NCBI GenBank assembly: GCA_030144725.1
Contig: JASKMD010000008.1
Coordinates: 819,785 to 883,784 of the forward strand
DNA: 64,000 nucleotides
DNA from: Haematococcus lacustris
Lineage: Eukaryota > Chlorophyta > Chlorophyceae > Chlamydomonadales > Haematococcaceae
Direction of reading: 5' to 3'
The notes beneath the pieces were generated by a model. It worked only from the letters and a program-made list of their open reading frames with translations, was not told where the DNA came from and made no database searches. The position numbers and the translations under genes were made by a program. Positions 1 to 11,524 of this stretch are shown in pieces. Each line of letters begins with the position of its first letter. Within the stretch, counting starts at the first letter, position 1.

Positions 1-2746
1 CAGCTCCGCGCCCTACCTGCCCCCTCGCTGGTCATGGCTGCAGGCCCTGAGCAGCGCCCTCCCTTTCGCTGGCTGGTGGCAGGCCCAGCCCGCTCAGGCG
101 CCTCCTGGCACGTGGACCCGCACCTCACCAGCGCCTGGAACGCGCTGTGCAGCGGTGCGCATGGCAGGGGACATGCCAGCGCCAGTGCCTCTTGCTGGGG
201 CTGAGGAGAGGCCAGGGATATGGCCAGGGTGGTGATGGCCCAGGGTCTGGTGATGACCCAGGGTCTAGGCAGAGTGTGAGGGAGTTGTTCACTTCATAAC
301 ACTACACAGACAGTACAGGAACATGTGGCTTGGCAAGCCGGTCCAGGCTGGGGGTGCCGGTCGGGTTACAGGCTGGGGGTGCCACTCAGCTGCCAGGCAC
401 ACCTGGTCTGGCCTGCTGGCCACACTGCGTCTCCTCGCCGTCTTCCTCCTCTTCCTTGACTCACCCACTCCCCAAGCCTGCGACAAGTGTTGATGCACAG
501 ATGATGGTAACTGAACCCTCCCCAGACTAGTTCCTAACTCACCTTAACTCTACCTGCTCCATCTCTCCATCCAGCCCATGTCCTTCCCACCCCACCCCAC
601 CCCACCCCACCCCACCCCACCCCACCCCACCCCACCCCACCCCACCCCACCCCACCCCACCCCACCCCACCCCACCCCACCCCACCCCACCCCACCCCAC
701 CCCACCCCACCCCACCCCACCCCACCCCACCCCACCAGGCCGCAAGCGCTGGGCGCTGTACCCCCCGCACATCACCCCCCCGGGGGTCACACTGGTGCAA
801 ACTGGGCCGGACAGCATGCAGTCAGACGAGAGCCTGACCAGCCTTCAGTGGTACCTGGAGGTGAGGGGGGCCAGCAGCAGGGGGAGGAGGCCTGTAGGCC
901 CTGCCGCAGTCAAGGGCGGCTGGCAGGCGGGTGGGAGGGTGCTGCAGCCAGAACTGGCAGCTGGCAGGCCAACCAAAGCTGGCAGGCCAACCAAGAGGGT
1001 TCTGCAGCCAGGGCTAAGTCTGCCTGGTGGGGGGCTGTTAGCAGCAGCAGGCAGGAGGAGGCAGGAGGGGCGAGATGGTGGAGCAGCAGAGGAGTGTGCT
1101 TCAGCCTCATGTCACTGCTACAAGCAGAGGGACTGGCTGGAGCGTTGCCACAGCCCTGTGTTGTCGACGCTCTGCCACCTCAGTTGCCCTGGAGTCGTGC
1201 TTTCTCATCCCCCGCCTGCTCTTGCATTGTTTGTGTGCAGGTCTACCCCAGCCTGGCCCCTGAGCAGCAGCCCTTGGAGTTTGTGCAGCAGCCGGGCCAG
1301 GTGGTGTTCGTGCCTGGAGGCTGGTGAGTAGTAGCAGGGCAAATGGGTGAACAGGCAGGCGGGTGGGCAGGCGGGTGGGCAGGCGGGTGGGCAGGTATGC
1401 CTTTGGTCAGGCGTGAGACCAGGTAGGGAGCGGAGCAGGGCAGGGGAGTGTGGAGGTTGAGGAGGCCAGGCTGCAGCCTGCTGCCGCTGCAGGTGGCACC
1501 TGGTGCTGAACCTGGAGGATAGTGTGGCGGTCACTCAAAACTATGTGGGCACTGCCAACCTGGACAGGTGAACCGTGTCACCTTGGTCTGTAAAGCTGCG
1601 TCTGTAGGGCGATGCCACTCGGCCATTGCCATTGCCGGCTGGCTGTCTGGCACAGCTGGATGCCTAATATGGCACACCACTCCTGAGTTGCTGAGGCTGC
1701 TTACTGGACTGCACAGCAGCTGACAGCAAAGGTGGAGGGGGCCCAGGCCCTGACTGCCGCCTCCCTGAGTAATGGGAGCCCAGGCCCAGACTCCATGCGG
1801 TGCTGGGGCCCAGGCCCTGACTGCAGTCTCCCTGAGAATCCTGCTTGCCTGGTGGTGCATACAGGGTGGTGCGATACATGGGCTATGGCTCTGCCCACTA
1901 CCACAGCTACACGTCCTCCTACTACCCCACCAGCCAGATCAGCGCCTGGGATCATGCTTGGAGCCAGAAAGAAGCATCATCCGGGGAGGAGGAGGGGGAG
2001 GAGGAGGAGGAGGAGGAGGAGGAGAAGGGGGGGAGGCAGTCAGGGAGTGGGGGTGGCAGTGACAGCAGCATCGGTGGGGTGGTAGCCAGCAAGGCAGCAA
2101 ACGAGCTGATCATGACGGCAGGCGAAGGTGTGCAGGAAGCTGGTGAGAAGCTGAGCAGCATGGGCCTGCTGGAAGCATGCACCCCTGCCCCAGGAAAGCT
2201 ACACGCCCATTCGACGGCAACTTGCGCACCAGTCACAGCAGCAGCAGGGGAGGAGATGCCTGGGGTGACAGCCGCAGCAGCAGGGGCTGGTAGCGGCAGT
2301 GGCGGTGTCTTCAGGACAGCTGGTCGTGCCCAGCCCTCAGCCGCCCTTTCCCATGCAGCTGCCCTCTTTGGTCTCAGCAGCCTGGCAAGGGATAAGAGGG
2401 GGGGGCTGGACTCCCCCTCCCTTCCCCCCTTGCTGCTCCTGCCTTGCAAGCTGGGTTGCCTGCACAGCACCCCAGCAGCAGGGCTGGGCAATCAAGCTGT
2501 AGCTGGCGTGCCTCAGGGCAGGGAAGGGGGCAAGACCAGGCTCAGGGCAGCAGTCCCTAGTTTCCAGCCAGGAGCAGGCATAGCGGCAGCGGCAGGGATA
2601 GGCAGGTGTGAGGAGCCAGGTGGTGAGCACCGGGGGCTGCAGGGATTGAGGGCGGTCAAAGGGGCGGAGCAGGGCCTTGGGGTTCAGCAGCAGACTGAGG
2701 GCACAGTGCGTGACCAAAGCAAAGGGCATGAGGAGGAGAAGGAGGC

Positions 2747-2788
<42 letters not shown>

Positions 2789-3172
2789 GGAGGAGGAGGA
2801 GGACCCTGGTGAGGGCGGTTGGAGTCCCGCCTGGGGCCTGCCATTCCCTGCTTGGCACCGCACCCGCTTCCTGGGCTCCTGGCTGCGCCGCATGGTGCTG
2901 GCCCACCCTGACCTGGCACCAGCAGTATGGGCAGCCATTGAGCGCCACCTGGGGTCACTCTGCTGGCAGCAGGTGCTGCGGGGCGTGCTGCAGCTGCTGG
3001 AGGGAGGGGCGCTGCGGCCTGGGCTGGGGGATGCGCTCCAGCAAAAGCACCACCTCCACCAGCAGCAGCACCAGCGAGGGGGGCAGCAACAACTAATCAT
3101 GCAGCAGCAGGAGCAAGTGCATGTGCAAGAAGAGCAGCAGCAGCAGCAGCAGCAGCACTATGAGCAACAGCA

Positions 3173-3211
<39 letters not shown>

Positions 3212-6200
3212 CCCTCCCCAGCAGCTGCCAGGGCTGGTCCCAGAGCCCCGCCTCTACACCTGCCCACCGCCCGCCCTGCGAGAAGCAGCAGCAACAGCAG
3301 TCCCTGTGTGTGGCCAGGCCGGGTCAGCCAGGCAGCAGCAGCCAGCTGCTAGCAGCCCCCAGCAGCTTGACCTGCAGGAGCTGCTGCCGGCCTGCGGTGC
3401 GGATAGCCTGGTGTTCCTCCTCAGTGGCCACACACCCAGCTCGCCGCAGGGAGCTCAGCAGTGGCCAGGGCAGCAGGAGGAGCAGCCAGTCCAGGGGCGA
3501 GACATGGTCAAGACAGAGGCAGACGCGGCTCAGAAGGTGTCAGCTAGGGTGCCGTGTGAAGAGGGCTGCCCATCCTGGCCAGCTGGAAGCCTGCCTGCCT
3601 GCGCGGTGAAGCTGCTGGCGCCCACACTGCCACCTGCAGCCCTGGGCCTCAAGCTGGCTTGTGACGCCCTGCTGCCGCGACTGCTAGGCCTTCCTCACAC
3701 CCTGTCTGCTGCGCTGCCCCTCCCACCCTCCACACCCTCCACACCTGGCCCACTGCCCACAGACCCCCCCAGCGCCCCCCCACCTCCCACCCCCACCTGC
3801 TGCTTACACCCCTCACCCACCCTTGGCAAGCTTGAGGGTGCCTCAACAGGTGGTGGACCTGTGGTATCCAAGGCAAGGAAGGACGACTCAACCCAAGCAG
3901 CCTCAAGCGCAGCAGCCACAGCCACGGCTTTCACAGCCACAACCGTGGCAGGAGCAGGATTGCTGAAGCCTCCTTTGCCCCTCACGCCTGCCTGCCTGGC
4001 GCTGCTGCTGCTGGACCCTGGCACCTCCGGCCCTGACCCCAAGCCCTGCACAGCACCCCTCCCCCCTCATGCGCCTGGCCTCGACCAGCAACCCCCAGGC
4101 TGCTGCTCAGCCCCCCCGGCTGCCACCTCCACCTCGCGGCCTCCAGCATCCGCCCCCGCCAGCCCCCATCCCCACCCTGCTGGCCAGCCAGTAGCCGCCC
4201 TGCTGACCCAGCGTGTGGATATCAGTCCTGTGTCAGCCCAGCCTCTGGCCAGAGTGTGGCGAGCGGCTGGGCCTGCGACCCGGCAGCGACTAGCCGCTAC
4301 CATAGGCCACTGCCTGGCTGACCTGCATGCTCGTGGCCGTCAAGCTCTGTTGGGCAGGGCAGGGACCGCGGCACAGCAGGCGTGGTCCACACACCAGTCA
4401 GGGTGTGGCCTTAGCCCAGCAAGCAGTGGTGCCCTGCAGATTGGGCAGAGGCAGCTACAGGGTTGTGGCAAGGGGGTCCAGCTGGACTTGAGTTTGGAGG
4501 CAAACTGCTGGGGTGGAGGGCAGCGGGCTTGCCACGGCTGTGCCAGCTGGCAGGCGGTTGGGGATGGAGGTGGGGCCGGGACAGAGGCGAGTCAGGGGTG
4601 GCAGGGCGAGGCAGCGCCGCAGGGGGAGGCAGGGGTGGGTGAGGCAGGGCTGGACTGGGTCAAGGTGCTGTGTCAGGAGAGCTGGTGGCAAGACAGGGCC
4701 GGCAATGTGTGGACGTCCAGTGTGGGGCAGGTGCTGCAAGAAGGGGAGCAGCTGGGGCAGGGGCAGCCACAAGAACCTGAGCTGGGGCAGGGGCAGGGGC
4801 AGGGGCAGGGGCAGGGGCAAGGGAGGGGCGAAGGAGGAGCAGGGGTGGCCGAGACTGTCCCGCGGCCACCCCTGACTCCCAGCCCAGCAGCAGCAGCAGC
4901 AGCAGCAGGAACAGCTAGGAAGGCGGGAGCTGGACTGGCTGGTGCTGGTGCTGGTGCTGGTGCTGGTGCTGGGCAAGGAGGCGAGGTGGGGGCTGTGGCC
5001 TCCCCCATCTCTGCTCCTGTAGACCCTGGTGGCTGCGAGGGCAGGGCAGGGCAGGGGCTGTGGGGCCCCTTCCTGGCCTTCTTGCGCCGGCGCCGCAGTG
5101 TGGTGATGGAGGAGCTGCGGGAGGCAGACCGGGCGCCCTCGTGGCTGCTTCGTGAGGTGAGCGGTTGGCAGCTGTGGTGGCGGTGCTGTCATGGGCATCA
5201 TGGGCTGCCACTGTTCACCTGCACAGGGAGGCACCGTGTTGTGTTGCAGTTTGCTAACAGCTGCCGTTGTGTGGGGTTGGGCAGGGTAAACTTTGAGAGA
5301 AGGTGGAGGTGAGGGATGGGTGCAGTGGGCTGAGGGTACTTGGCGAGGTTTGCTGGCTTCACAGCTGCGAGGTTGGTAGAAGGATGCTAGCCAGGCGTGG
5401 TTGAGTGGCTCCGCTGGGGCTGCTACCAAGTTCGCCCTGCAATCCATCGCAGGTTGAGCAGTACCTACCAGAGGATGTGGCCTGCCTGTTCGGCCCTGCC
5501 AAACCTCTCATTGACCCGTCCTCACAGGGCCTGGGTAGCTCACCACCCCTCCTAAACCCCGGCGGCTCGACGCGTCTCCAGCCTCAGCCTTGCCTGCCAG
5601 TCATGCTGCACGCCGACCTAACCGCGCACAACATCTGGGTAGCGGGACAGGGGACGCCCCGCGAAAATTCGCCTCCAGCCACCTGCGCTTCCAACCGGGC
5701 TTGCAATGGCACCGGGCATGGTGCAGCCCTACCTGATGCTGACGCGGCGCCCTGCGGCAACGTCACGGGCGCACAACTCGTGCTGCTCGATTGGGCCGAC
5801 GCGGGTTGTGGATGCCCTTTGTACGACTTCGTGTCGCTGCATGTATCTGTGTTTGACCTGCAGCCGCAGCACCTCCGCGCATGCTGGCAGGCATACCGGC
5901 GTCGATTGAAGCAGTGGGAGGCCGCAACCGACCCACTGCTACCCGGGTGCCCGGACAGTGCATCCGGTGTCGATTGGGTGGCAGCGAGGCCGGCTGGCAG
6001 CGTGCCCTTGTCTCGGGTCGCGATGTGCTACAGCCTCCTACACGAGGAGCAGGATTTGCTGCCACGGCTGCAATCGTCACACCCGCAGCACATGACACCG
6101 CCCTTGCTGCGAGCAACAGCGCAAGGGCATGCAACCAATGCCGAGCAGGCAGCGACAATCAGCGGAGGTGAAACAGAGTCGACGGCAAAAAACGGTGCCC

Positions 6201-6331
6201 GTGTTTGCGGCGATGGTGAGGTGCCCATGGGCGGAAACAGTAGTGTAGCCCGCGGCCCTCCCTTGCTGGAGCATGTAGCGCAGCATGTGTGGGGACCCCT
6301 TGATGATGATGTTGTGGCTTACACCGCTTAA
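1..6331 (+). CDS. JMJ21: JMJ21-type JmjC oxygenase fused to an aminoglycoside-phosphotransferase-like domain (5' partial)
   Basis: Exons 1-154, 739-860, 1241-1323, 1493-1567, 1865-5156 and 5453-6331 join in phase (4605 nt; 1534 residues and a stop). The frame is already open at base 1, so the N-terminus, where plant JMJ21 has an F-box, lies outside. The JmjC core is exons 1-5: HVD (iron ligands) in SWHVDPHLTSAWN, a basic GRKRW segment that usually holds the 2-oxoglutarate lysine, and the distal histidine in GGWWHLVLNLED. Residues about 170-1150 are low complexity, with Asp13-Glu, two poly-Gln blocks and Pro/Ala stretches. The C-terminus has the APH-fold catalytic motif LHADLTAHN (near residue 1295) and LLDWADAG, the metal-binding equivalent. 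Arabidopsis At1g78280 has the same JmjC-APH order. Family knowledge suggests a nuclear 2OG oxygenase; the kinase-like domain's substrate is unknown. Exon 5 (3.3 kb) could hide a short intron. Confidence 0.85.
588..738 (+). repeat. (CCCAC)n microsatellite ending at an intron acceptor
   Basis: About 30 copies of a 5-base unit fill the end of intron 1 of the JmjC gene. The last units supply the pyrimidine-rich tract and run directly into the AG acceptor at 737-738. Confidence 0.95.
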
Positions 6332-6357
6332 GCCGTCAGCCGTTAGGCTGCTAGGCC
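6314..6357 (+). repeat. Dispersed repeat overlapping the JmjC gene stop codon
   Basis: About 44 bases that recur inverted at 23776-23819 with only a few mismatches. The stop codon of the JmjC gene (6329-6331) and its last codons are inside this repeat. Confidence 0.75.
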
Positions 6358-6387
6358 GCCCTCCCCCTCTAGGGATTCGGGACTTTA

Positions 6388-6392
6388 TGTAA
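6388..6392 (+). terminator. Candidate TGTAA polyadenylation signal
   Basis: TGTAA, the usual poly(A) signal of volvocine algae, lies 57 bases past the JmjC stop. A single 5-mer is weak evidence. Confidence 0.3.
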
Positions 6393-7567
6393 CGCACTTC
6401 AAAGCAAGGTGCACAAACAAAGGTGCGCATGGGCTCAACATGAAGACCCCTTGATGAGCCTGCAGCAACACTGCTCGACTAACCTTCGGGCATTAGCCCA
6501 TCGGGCATCACGCGCCTACGCAATCAGGGATATATATATAGCATAGGACCCTCACCAGTCAGGTGATCCCAACATGGGGTTGGTAATATGCATGCAAATA
6601 CTCTCTCAATACTGTTTTCGATAGCGTTTATCACATTGGCAGCCGCGATTAAGTCCGCGTAACTTGACCATCAGCGCTAGCCATTGGAGTCTTTGCTCGT
6701 GTACTGCCACGAACAAATCACAGCGGCGAGACAAGTCTCCTTGTCACGGTGCGCCACATCGCTGTGACCCCATCTACCTAGCGTAATGAGCTGGTTGTGC
6801 ACAAATGGAATGTCCGGCCAACACCCAACGCGATGCCTGCCGGGCGTGCAGGGCACCTAGACGGGGTGAATGAAACATAAAACTGTGTTCGCTTCTCGCC
6901 GAATACATCATTTGGGTCGGCGCACAGTAAGGTAGCACCGGGTTACACCCCCCCCTCCTCCACTGTGTCCTCCACTGTGTTGCAGCCGCTGCACCCACAG
7001 GAAAAGCCACACACTTTGTTTGTTATTGACTCATTGGCGCATCTCTTGAAACAAGTCGCACATTGAACAGCCCAGGCTTCTATCGGTTTGACATCTTCAA
7101 AGTTACATCATGTTCACCAACACCAGGTTCAAGGCCACGGCATGCAACGACTCACCATGCCCGCCCCCCCTTTACCCATCATTGCAGGAGCCCACCTCAT
7201 TGAGCCTGACCACCACCTCCCAGCCCTTCCCCTCGCCCCCTCCTCGAGCCCACCCCCTTCTAGCCCATCCCTCCCAGCCCACCCCTCCCAGAGCACCACT
7301 GTGGGGTGGCAGTTGAGCTATGAAACTTTGCACGCAGGTGTATGGCATGTAGGGGAGTATAACTCTTAGAGGAGCCGAGTCCAAATTCGGTCACGGTATG
7401 GAGTTGCGTGACTGACTGCATGGCCCTGGCCCTAAGATCGGCTAAGGGAGTTGGGGGTCACAGACCAAAGTGAGTTTATGGCTTATTGGTGGGGTCCGAA
7501 CGGGATTTTGAACCACCGAAAAGGGGTGACGTGTGACGCTGGGTCGAACAAGACAAAACGATGGGAG
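6393..7567. other. Intergenic spacer without recognisable gene
   Basis: I see no supported coding region. The stretch holds a short TA run near 6530 and a C-rich block at 7160-7310. Open frames here are short and show no domain. Confidence 0.6.
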
Positions 7568-7815
7568 GTGGGGCTGCTAGGCAATAGATGCTGCAGTTAC
7601 TAATGGTTAAGCCTGCTGGGAGCATGTAATAGCACCCAGCAGGTGCAGGCAGCAAGGGGTTGGGGCTGCTAGGCAGTAACAGCAGCTGTTGTTGCTGCTT
7701 AAGCCTGCTAGAACAAGGTTGCAAGTGCAGGCAGCACAAAGGTGGGGATGCTGGGCAGCATCAGAAGCTGCTACTGATGGGTCAGCCTGCTGGGAGCATG
7801 TAATTGCACCCAGCT
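7568..7815 (+). repeat. Imperfect tandem repeat, three units of about 80-90 bases
   Basis: The phrases GGGGCTGCTAGGCA, AAGCCTGCTGGGAGCATG and CACCCAGC or GTGCAGGCAGC recur three times in the same order with substitutions and small indels. Confidence 0.7.
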
Positions 7816-7948
7816 CTAGTAGCACCACATTAACATTACTAAGTGGGCTAGCGGCGGGATCGAACCGAGGGGCGTTCGTTCTGGTTCGAGTGTGATTCGA
7901 CGCCCGGTTCGAACATGCACATTATCTATATCGCACAGCCCTGGGTGA

Positions 7949-8115
7949 CTACACTCATGCAAGGCAGCACCCAGGCTGGGTGCTGCCTTGCATGAGTGTA
8001 GTGAATTCCCAACACAATGCATGGACACCTTTTACCTACACTAACGCCTGGACCCTATGACAGGGCCATGGCATGACAGACATGCGTTGATGTAAGCTAT
8101 TGACAGCTCAGGAGG
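7949..8115 (-). mobile_element. Diverged tail of a Fanzor-family element ending in a perfect hairpin
   Basis: Read on the minus strand, 8115-8035 resembles the 3' non-coding tail of the Fanzor-like element at 38706 onward. Shared parts are GAGCTGTCA-AGCTTACA, GCATGT-TGTCATGCCA, CCCTGTCA-AGGG and AGTGTAGGTA. It is followed by two perfect 26-base complementary arms (7949-7974 and 7976-8001) separated by one base. The main family also ends in a stem-loop, with a different sequence. A short Lys/Pro/Arg-rich frame upstream on the minus strand (8319-8098) may be its decayed C-terminus. The relation rests on visual alignment. Confidence 0.5.
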
Positions 8116-8542
8116 GCGCCGCAGCTTGGTCTTGTGCACATGCCGGGTCGTCTCCCTGCACAGCCTCGTTTTCTCTTCAATGGCCGGCTGCTTGGCCGCA
8201 GAACGGGTGACGTTGGACGCCTTGGGAGCCGTAGGCTTAGGCTTAGGCCGAGGCTGGGTACGTGGCTTGGGGGTCGCGGGTCGGCTGCCGAGGGGTGGGC
8301 TTCCTGGCTTGTGCCACAAGTTGTGGCCAGAGGGTGGAGTTGGGGGTGGGGGTGCCCATGTGGGTGCTCATGTAGGTCATGTGTGTAGGTCAGTGTGTAG
8401 CTTAGGTCAGGACCTGATGTCGTTGCTTGTTGCGACAATACAATAGGCACTTCAACCTTTTCCCGCAGCAGCCCATCGCTGTCCCCACTGTGCAGACTCT
8501 CAGCTTTGGACTTTGGACATCTGCTCTTCAACACCTCTCGCG

Positions 8543-10690
8543 ATGCGGGCCGGCCTTGCGTACCAGGCGATCCTGCTGGCCGGTGGAGATGATAAAAGGC
8601 TGCATCCCCTGACCTCCGGGATGCTGAAGGCCTTGCTGCCTGTGGCAAATCGTCCGCTCATCTCGTACGCCTTGAAAAGCCTCGCTGATGCCGGCTTGAA
8701 ACATACCTTCGTGGTGCGAGCTTCGTTGCTCCCTCCTCCCTCCCTCCCTCCCTTCCTCCCTACGATGCGTTCATATGTCGCATGCGACTACGTAGGTAGT
8801 GTCCGGAGAACGGCCAGCTGCCAGCATCCAGGCATGGGTTCAGCAGGAGTACAGCGGACCAGACAAGATGCAATGCGAGGTCATTTGTGTGGCTGAGGAC
8901 TATGGCACAGCAGATGCGCTGCGAGCGTGCGCCAGCAAGGTCACAGCCAAGACATGTGTGGTGCTGTCAGGGGACCTGTTGACCGACCTGCCAGTCAATG
9001 CCCTTGTAGCCAGTCACCAGGTAAGTCCGGCCCGCGGCTCATCACCGGCACATGTCCACATGCCAGTACTCACATGTCATGCCTTATCAGACTGAAGCAT
9101 GCACACCTGCTAGGCCAACATGCATCCGTGCATGGGAGTAGGCATGCAATCTAAGGATGCTTATAGAAGCAGCTCAGTTGCATCCTGACCCGGGTCCTCC
9201 CTTGACTGCAGATGAACCAGGCGTTGGCCACTGTGTTGCTGTACCCGCGGAAGGTCTCCCCTGTCACGGAGACCAAGCCTGGCAAGGCACCCAAGAATGT
9301 GGATTACATAGGCAAGTAGGGAGGAGTGGCCCATGCCACAAGAACCACAGCCAGGCCCACCACAAGCAACGCATGTGGGCGAGCGGATGACAGCAGCAGC
9401 GCAAGCAGCAGCAGCGCAAGCAGCAGCAGCGCAAGCAGCAGCAGCGCAAGCAGCAGCGCAAGCAGCAGCACAAGCAGCAGCGCAAGCAGCAGCGCAAGCA
9501 GCAGCGCCAATCCCAGCCCCAGCTTGAGTATAACCTAAGTGATAGAGTGAGTAGGGAGGGCGCTGCTTCTATATGGATAGACCTTGCTGCTGCAACGGGA
9601 GGATGAGTGAGACATGTCACCTCGTACCCTACGGCCCATGCGTGTGTTATAAGCGAGACATGCTGCACCTGTGTTGTATGTGTATGGGCGGGTGCTGAAG
9701 CAAAGACATGCCTGAAGCACAACACAAGTGTGGAACAATATTTATGAGCAGGCATACGGGTGTCAGGGCAGATGAGAGAGAGGGCTTTCTCTAGGGTGCT
9801 CCATTCCCTCCCTGAATGTATGCTCCTACCCTCATGTAATGCCATCACACGCTGCATCCGCTTGCAGGCCTTGACCCCAGCCGCCAGCACCTCCTGTTCT
9901 ACGCCTCCTCCCCTGACACCCTCAGGGACTTGAAGCTGCCCCTGAGCGCTGTGCGCCGTCATGGCAGCATGAGCATTGCCTCAGACCTGGCAGACGCTCA
10001 CTTGTATGTGCTAGACAGGTGTGTAGCCTATGGGCTGGGGCAGGTCACTGCAGGCAGCAGGCTGGGGGCAGGCAGAAGGGCAGGGCAGCAGGAGGTCGGC
10101 AGGGTAGCTTGGTGTGTGGAGGCCAGACCCGTTGGTGCATGCAGGGCGATGGACAGCGGGGCAGTCGATTAGACAGGTGAGCTAGGCGCACCCAGACTAA
10201 GCACGGCTGGGGGCTTACTGAGTAAGCAGGCAGGCAGGCTGGGGGGACAAGCTGCTGTCTTGCAGCAGAGTCATGTGGCCAGGTTGGTGGCACTGATTGA
10301 AGTCGTCTCCTCAAGCCTGTTGTCATTCTCTTTAGCTACAAGGACCGGCTTCTGGGCTAGGATTGACCCTGACCCTGACCCTGACCCTGACCCTGACCCC
10401 GACCCTGACCCTGACCCTGACCCTGACCCTGACCTGGGTGCCCAGGAGTGTGTTGGACCTGCTCCACTCTCGCCCAGAGCTGTCATCCCTGCGCCAGGAC
10501 CTGCTGCCCTGCCTGACCCAGCAGCAGCCGCAGCTGCGCCCCACCAACCCTGGTGAGGGCCTGGACGGCTCTGGCCAGCAAGGCCTGGGCGCAGCTAGCG
10601 AGAGGGGTGCCGGCGCGGAGGGCCCTGCTAGTGAGACAGACAATGACAACAACAGTGAATCCCGCCTGGCTCTCACTCCCTCGCTCCCAG
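8543..10690 (+). CDS. EIF2B3: Translation initiation factor eIF2B gamma subunit (3' partial)
   Basis: Exons 8543-8713, 8796-9020, 9212-9311, 9868-10018 and 10446-10690 join in phase. The start is the first ATG of the frame, directly before the nucleotidyltransferase motif LLAGGDDKRLHPLT, followed by KALLPVANRPLISY, as in eIF2B gamma/epsilon. Later conserved parts are AEDYGTADALRA, VVLSGDLLTDLP and LDPSRQHLLFYAS. Exon 5 carries LDLLHSRPELSSLRQDLLP and an acidic linker. The left-handed beta-helix C-terminus is missing; it should lie in or near the gap at 11001-11500, but no exon is visible after it. eIF2B is the cytosolic guanine-nucleotide exchange factor for eIF2; gamma pairs with epsilon. 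Intron 3 starts with GC (9312-9313) within AG|GCAAGT, a standard GC-AG intron. Confidence 0.85.
9388..9522 (+). repeat. CAGCAGCGCAAG-type microsatellite in intron 3 of EIF2B3
   Basis: About nine copies of a 12-15-base unit made of CAG triplets closed by CGCAAG. Confidence 0.9.
10363..10435 (+). repeat. (CCCTGA)n hexamer array in intron 4 of EIF2B3
   Basis: Roughly twelve hexamers immediately before exon 5. It is the reverse complement of the array at 10904-10998. Confidence 0.95.
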
Positions 10691-10903
10691 GTGGGGCTGT
10701 GCTCACTTTTATACGTCACACATGCAGTCGACATCGAATCCCACTGCTGGATTTCTCACACCTTTTCCTCCATGTTTCGTCATTGTAGTGATAGTTGCAG
10801 TGCATCTTCATGCTGCTCAACTAAACAAGAGGGAGGGGTATCCTGCCGGCCTCCCTGCCTCCCTTACACCTACTCACATGCAGACCGCCATGGCAGGGCT
10901 TGT

Positions 10904-11000
10904 CAGGGTCAGGGTCAGGGTCAGGGTCAGGGTCAGGGTCAGGGTCAGGGTCAGGGTCAGGGTCAGGGTCAGGGTCAGGGTCAGGGTCAGGGTCAAGGTC
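10904..11000 (+). repeat. (TCAGGG)n hexamer array abutting the gap
   Basis: About 16 copies run into the N block. The array probably caused the assembly break. Confidence 0.95.
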
Positions 11001-11500
11001 NNNNNNNNNNNNNNNNNNNNNNNNNNNNNNNNNNNNNNNNNNNNNNNNNNNNNNNNNNNNNNNNNNNNNNNNNNNNNNNNNNNNNNNNNNNNNNNNNNNN
11101 NNNNNNNNNNNNNNNNNNNNNNNNNNNNNNNNNNNNNNNNNNNNNNNNNNNNNNNNNNNNNNNNNNNNNNNNNNNNNNNNNNNNNNNNNNNNNNNNNNNN
11201 NNNNNNNNNNNNNNNNNNNNNNNNNNNNNNNNNNNNNNNNNNNNNNNNNNNNNNNNNNNNNNNNNNNNNNNNNNNNNNNNNNNNNNNNNNNNNNNNNNNN
11301 NNNNNNNNNNNNNNNNNNNNNNNNNNNNNNNNNNNNNNNNNNNNNNNNNNNNNNNNNNNNNNNNNNNNNNNNNNNNNNNNNNNNNNNNNNNNNNNNNNNN
11401 NNNNNNNNNNNNNNNNNNNNNNNNNNNNNNNNNNNNNNNNNNNNNNNNNNNNNNNNNNNNNNNNNNNNNNNNNNNNNNNNNNNNNNNNNNNNNNNNNNNN
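11001..11500. other. Assembly gap of 500 N
   Basis: Exactly 500 undetermined bases, probably an arbitrary gap size. The missing 3' exons of EIF2B3 are expected here. Confidence 0.99.
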
Positions 11501-11524
11501 GACCACTACGGAAAAGTAGTAGCA

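Noticed and set aside
534..817. Gly/Trp-rich minus-strand frames at the CCCAC array
   Set aside because: Simple-sequence read-through in an intron.
4455..5447. 330-codon minus-strand frame
   Set aside because: Shadow of JmjC exon 5; GC-rich coding DNA keeps the antisense frame open.
7840..7925. Possible tRNA: GGTTCGA-type B-box sequences on both strands
   Set aside because: No matching acceptor stem, D-arm or A-box at the right spacing.
9264..9962. Leu/Cys-rich minus-strand frame
   Set aside because: Antisense of the CAGCAGCGCAAG microsatellite in an EIF2B3 intron.
10904..11000. Telomere repeat
   Set aside because: The TCAGGG hexamer is not the TTTTAGGG or TTTAGGG type of green algae and plants, and it lies inside a gene region.
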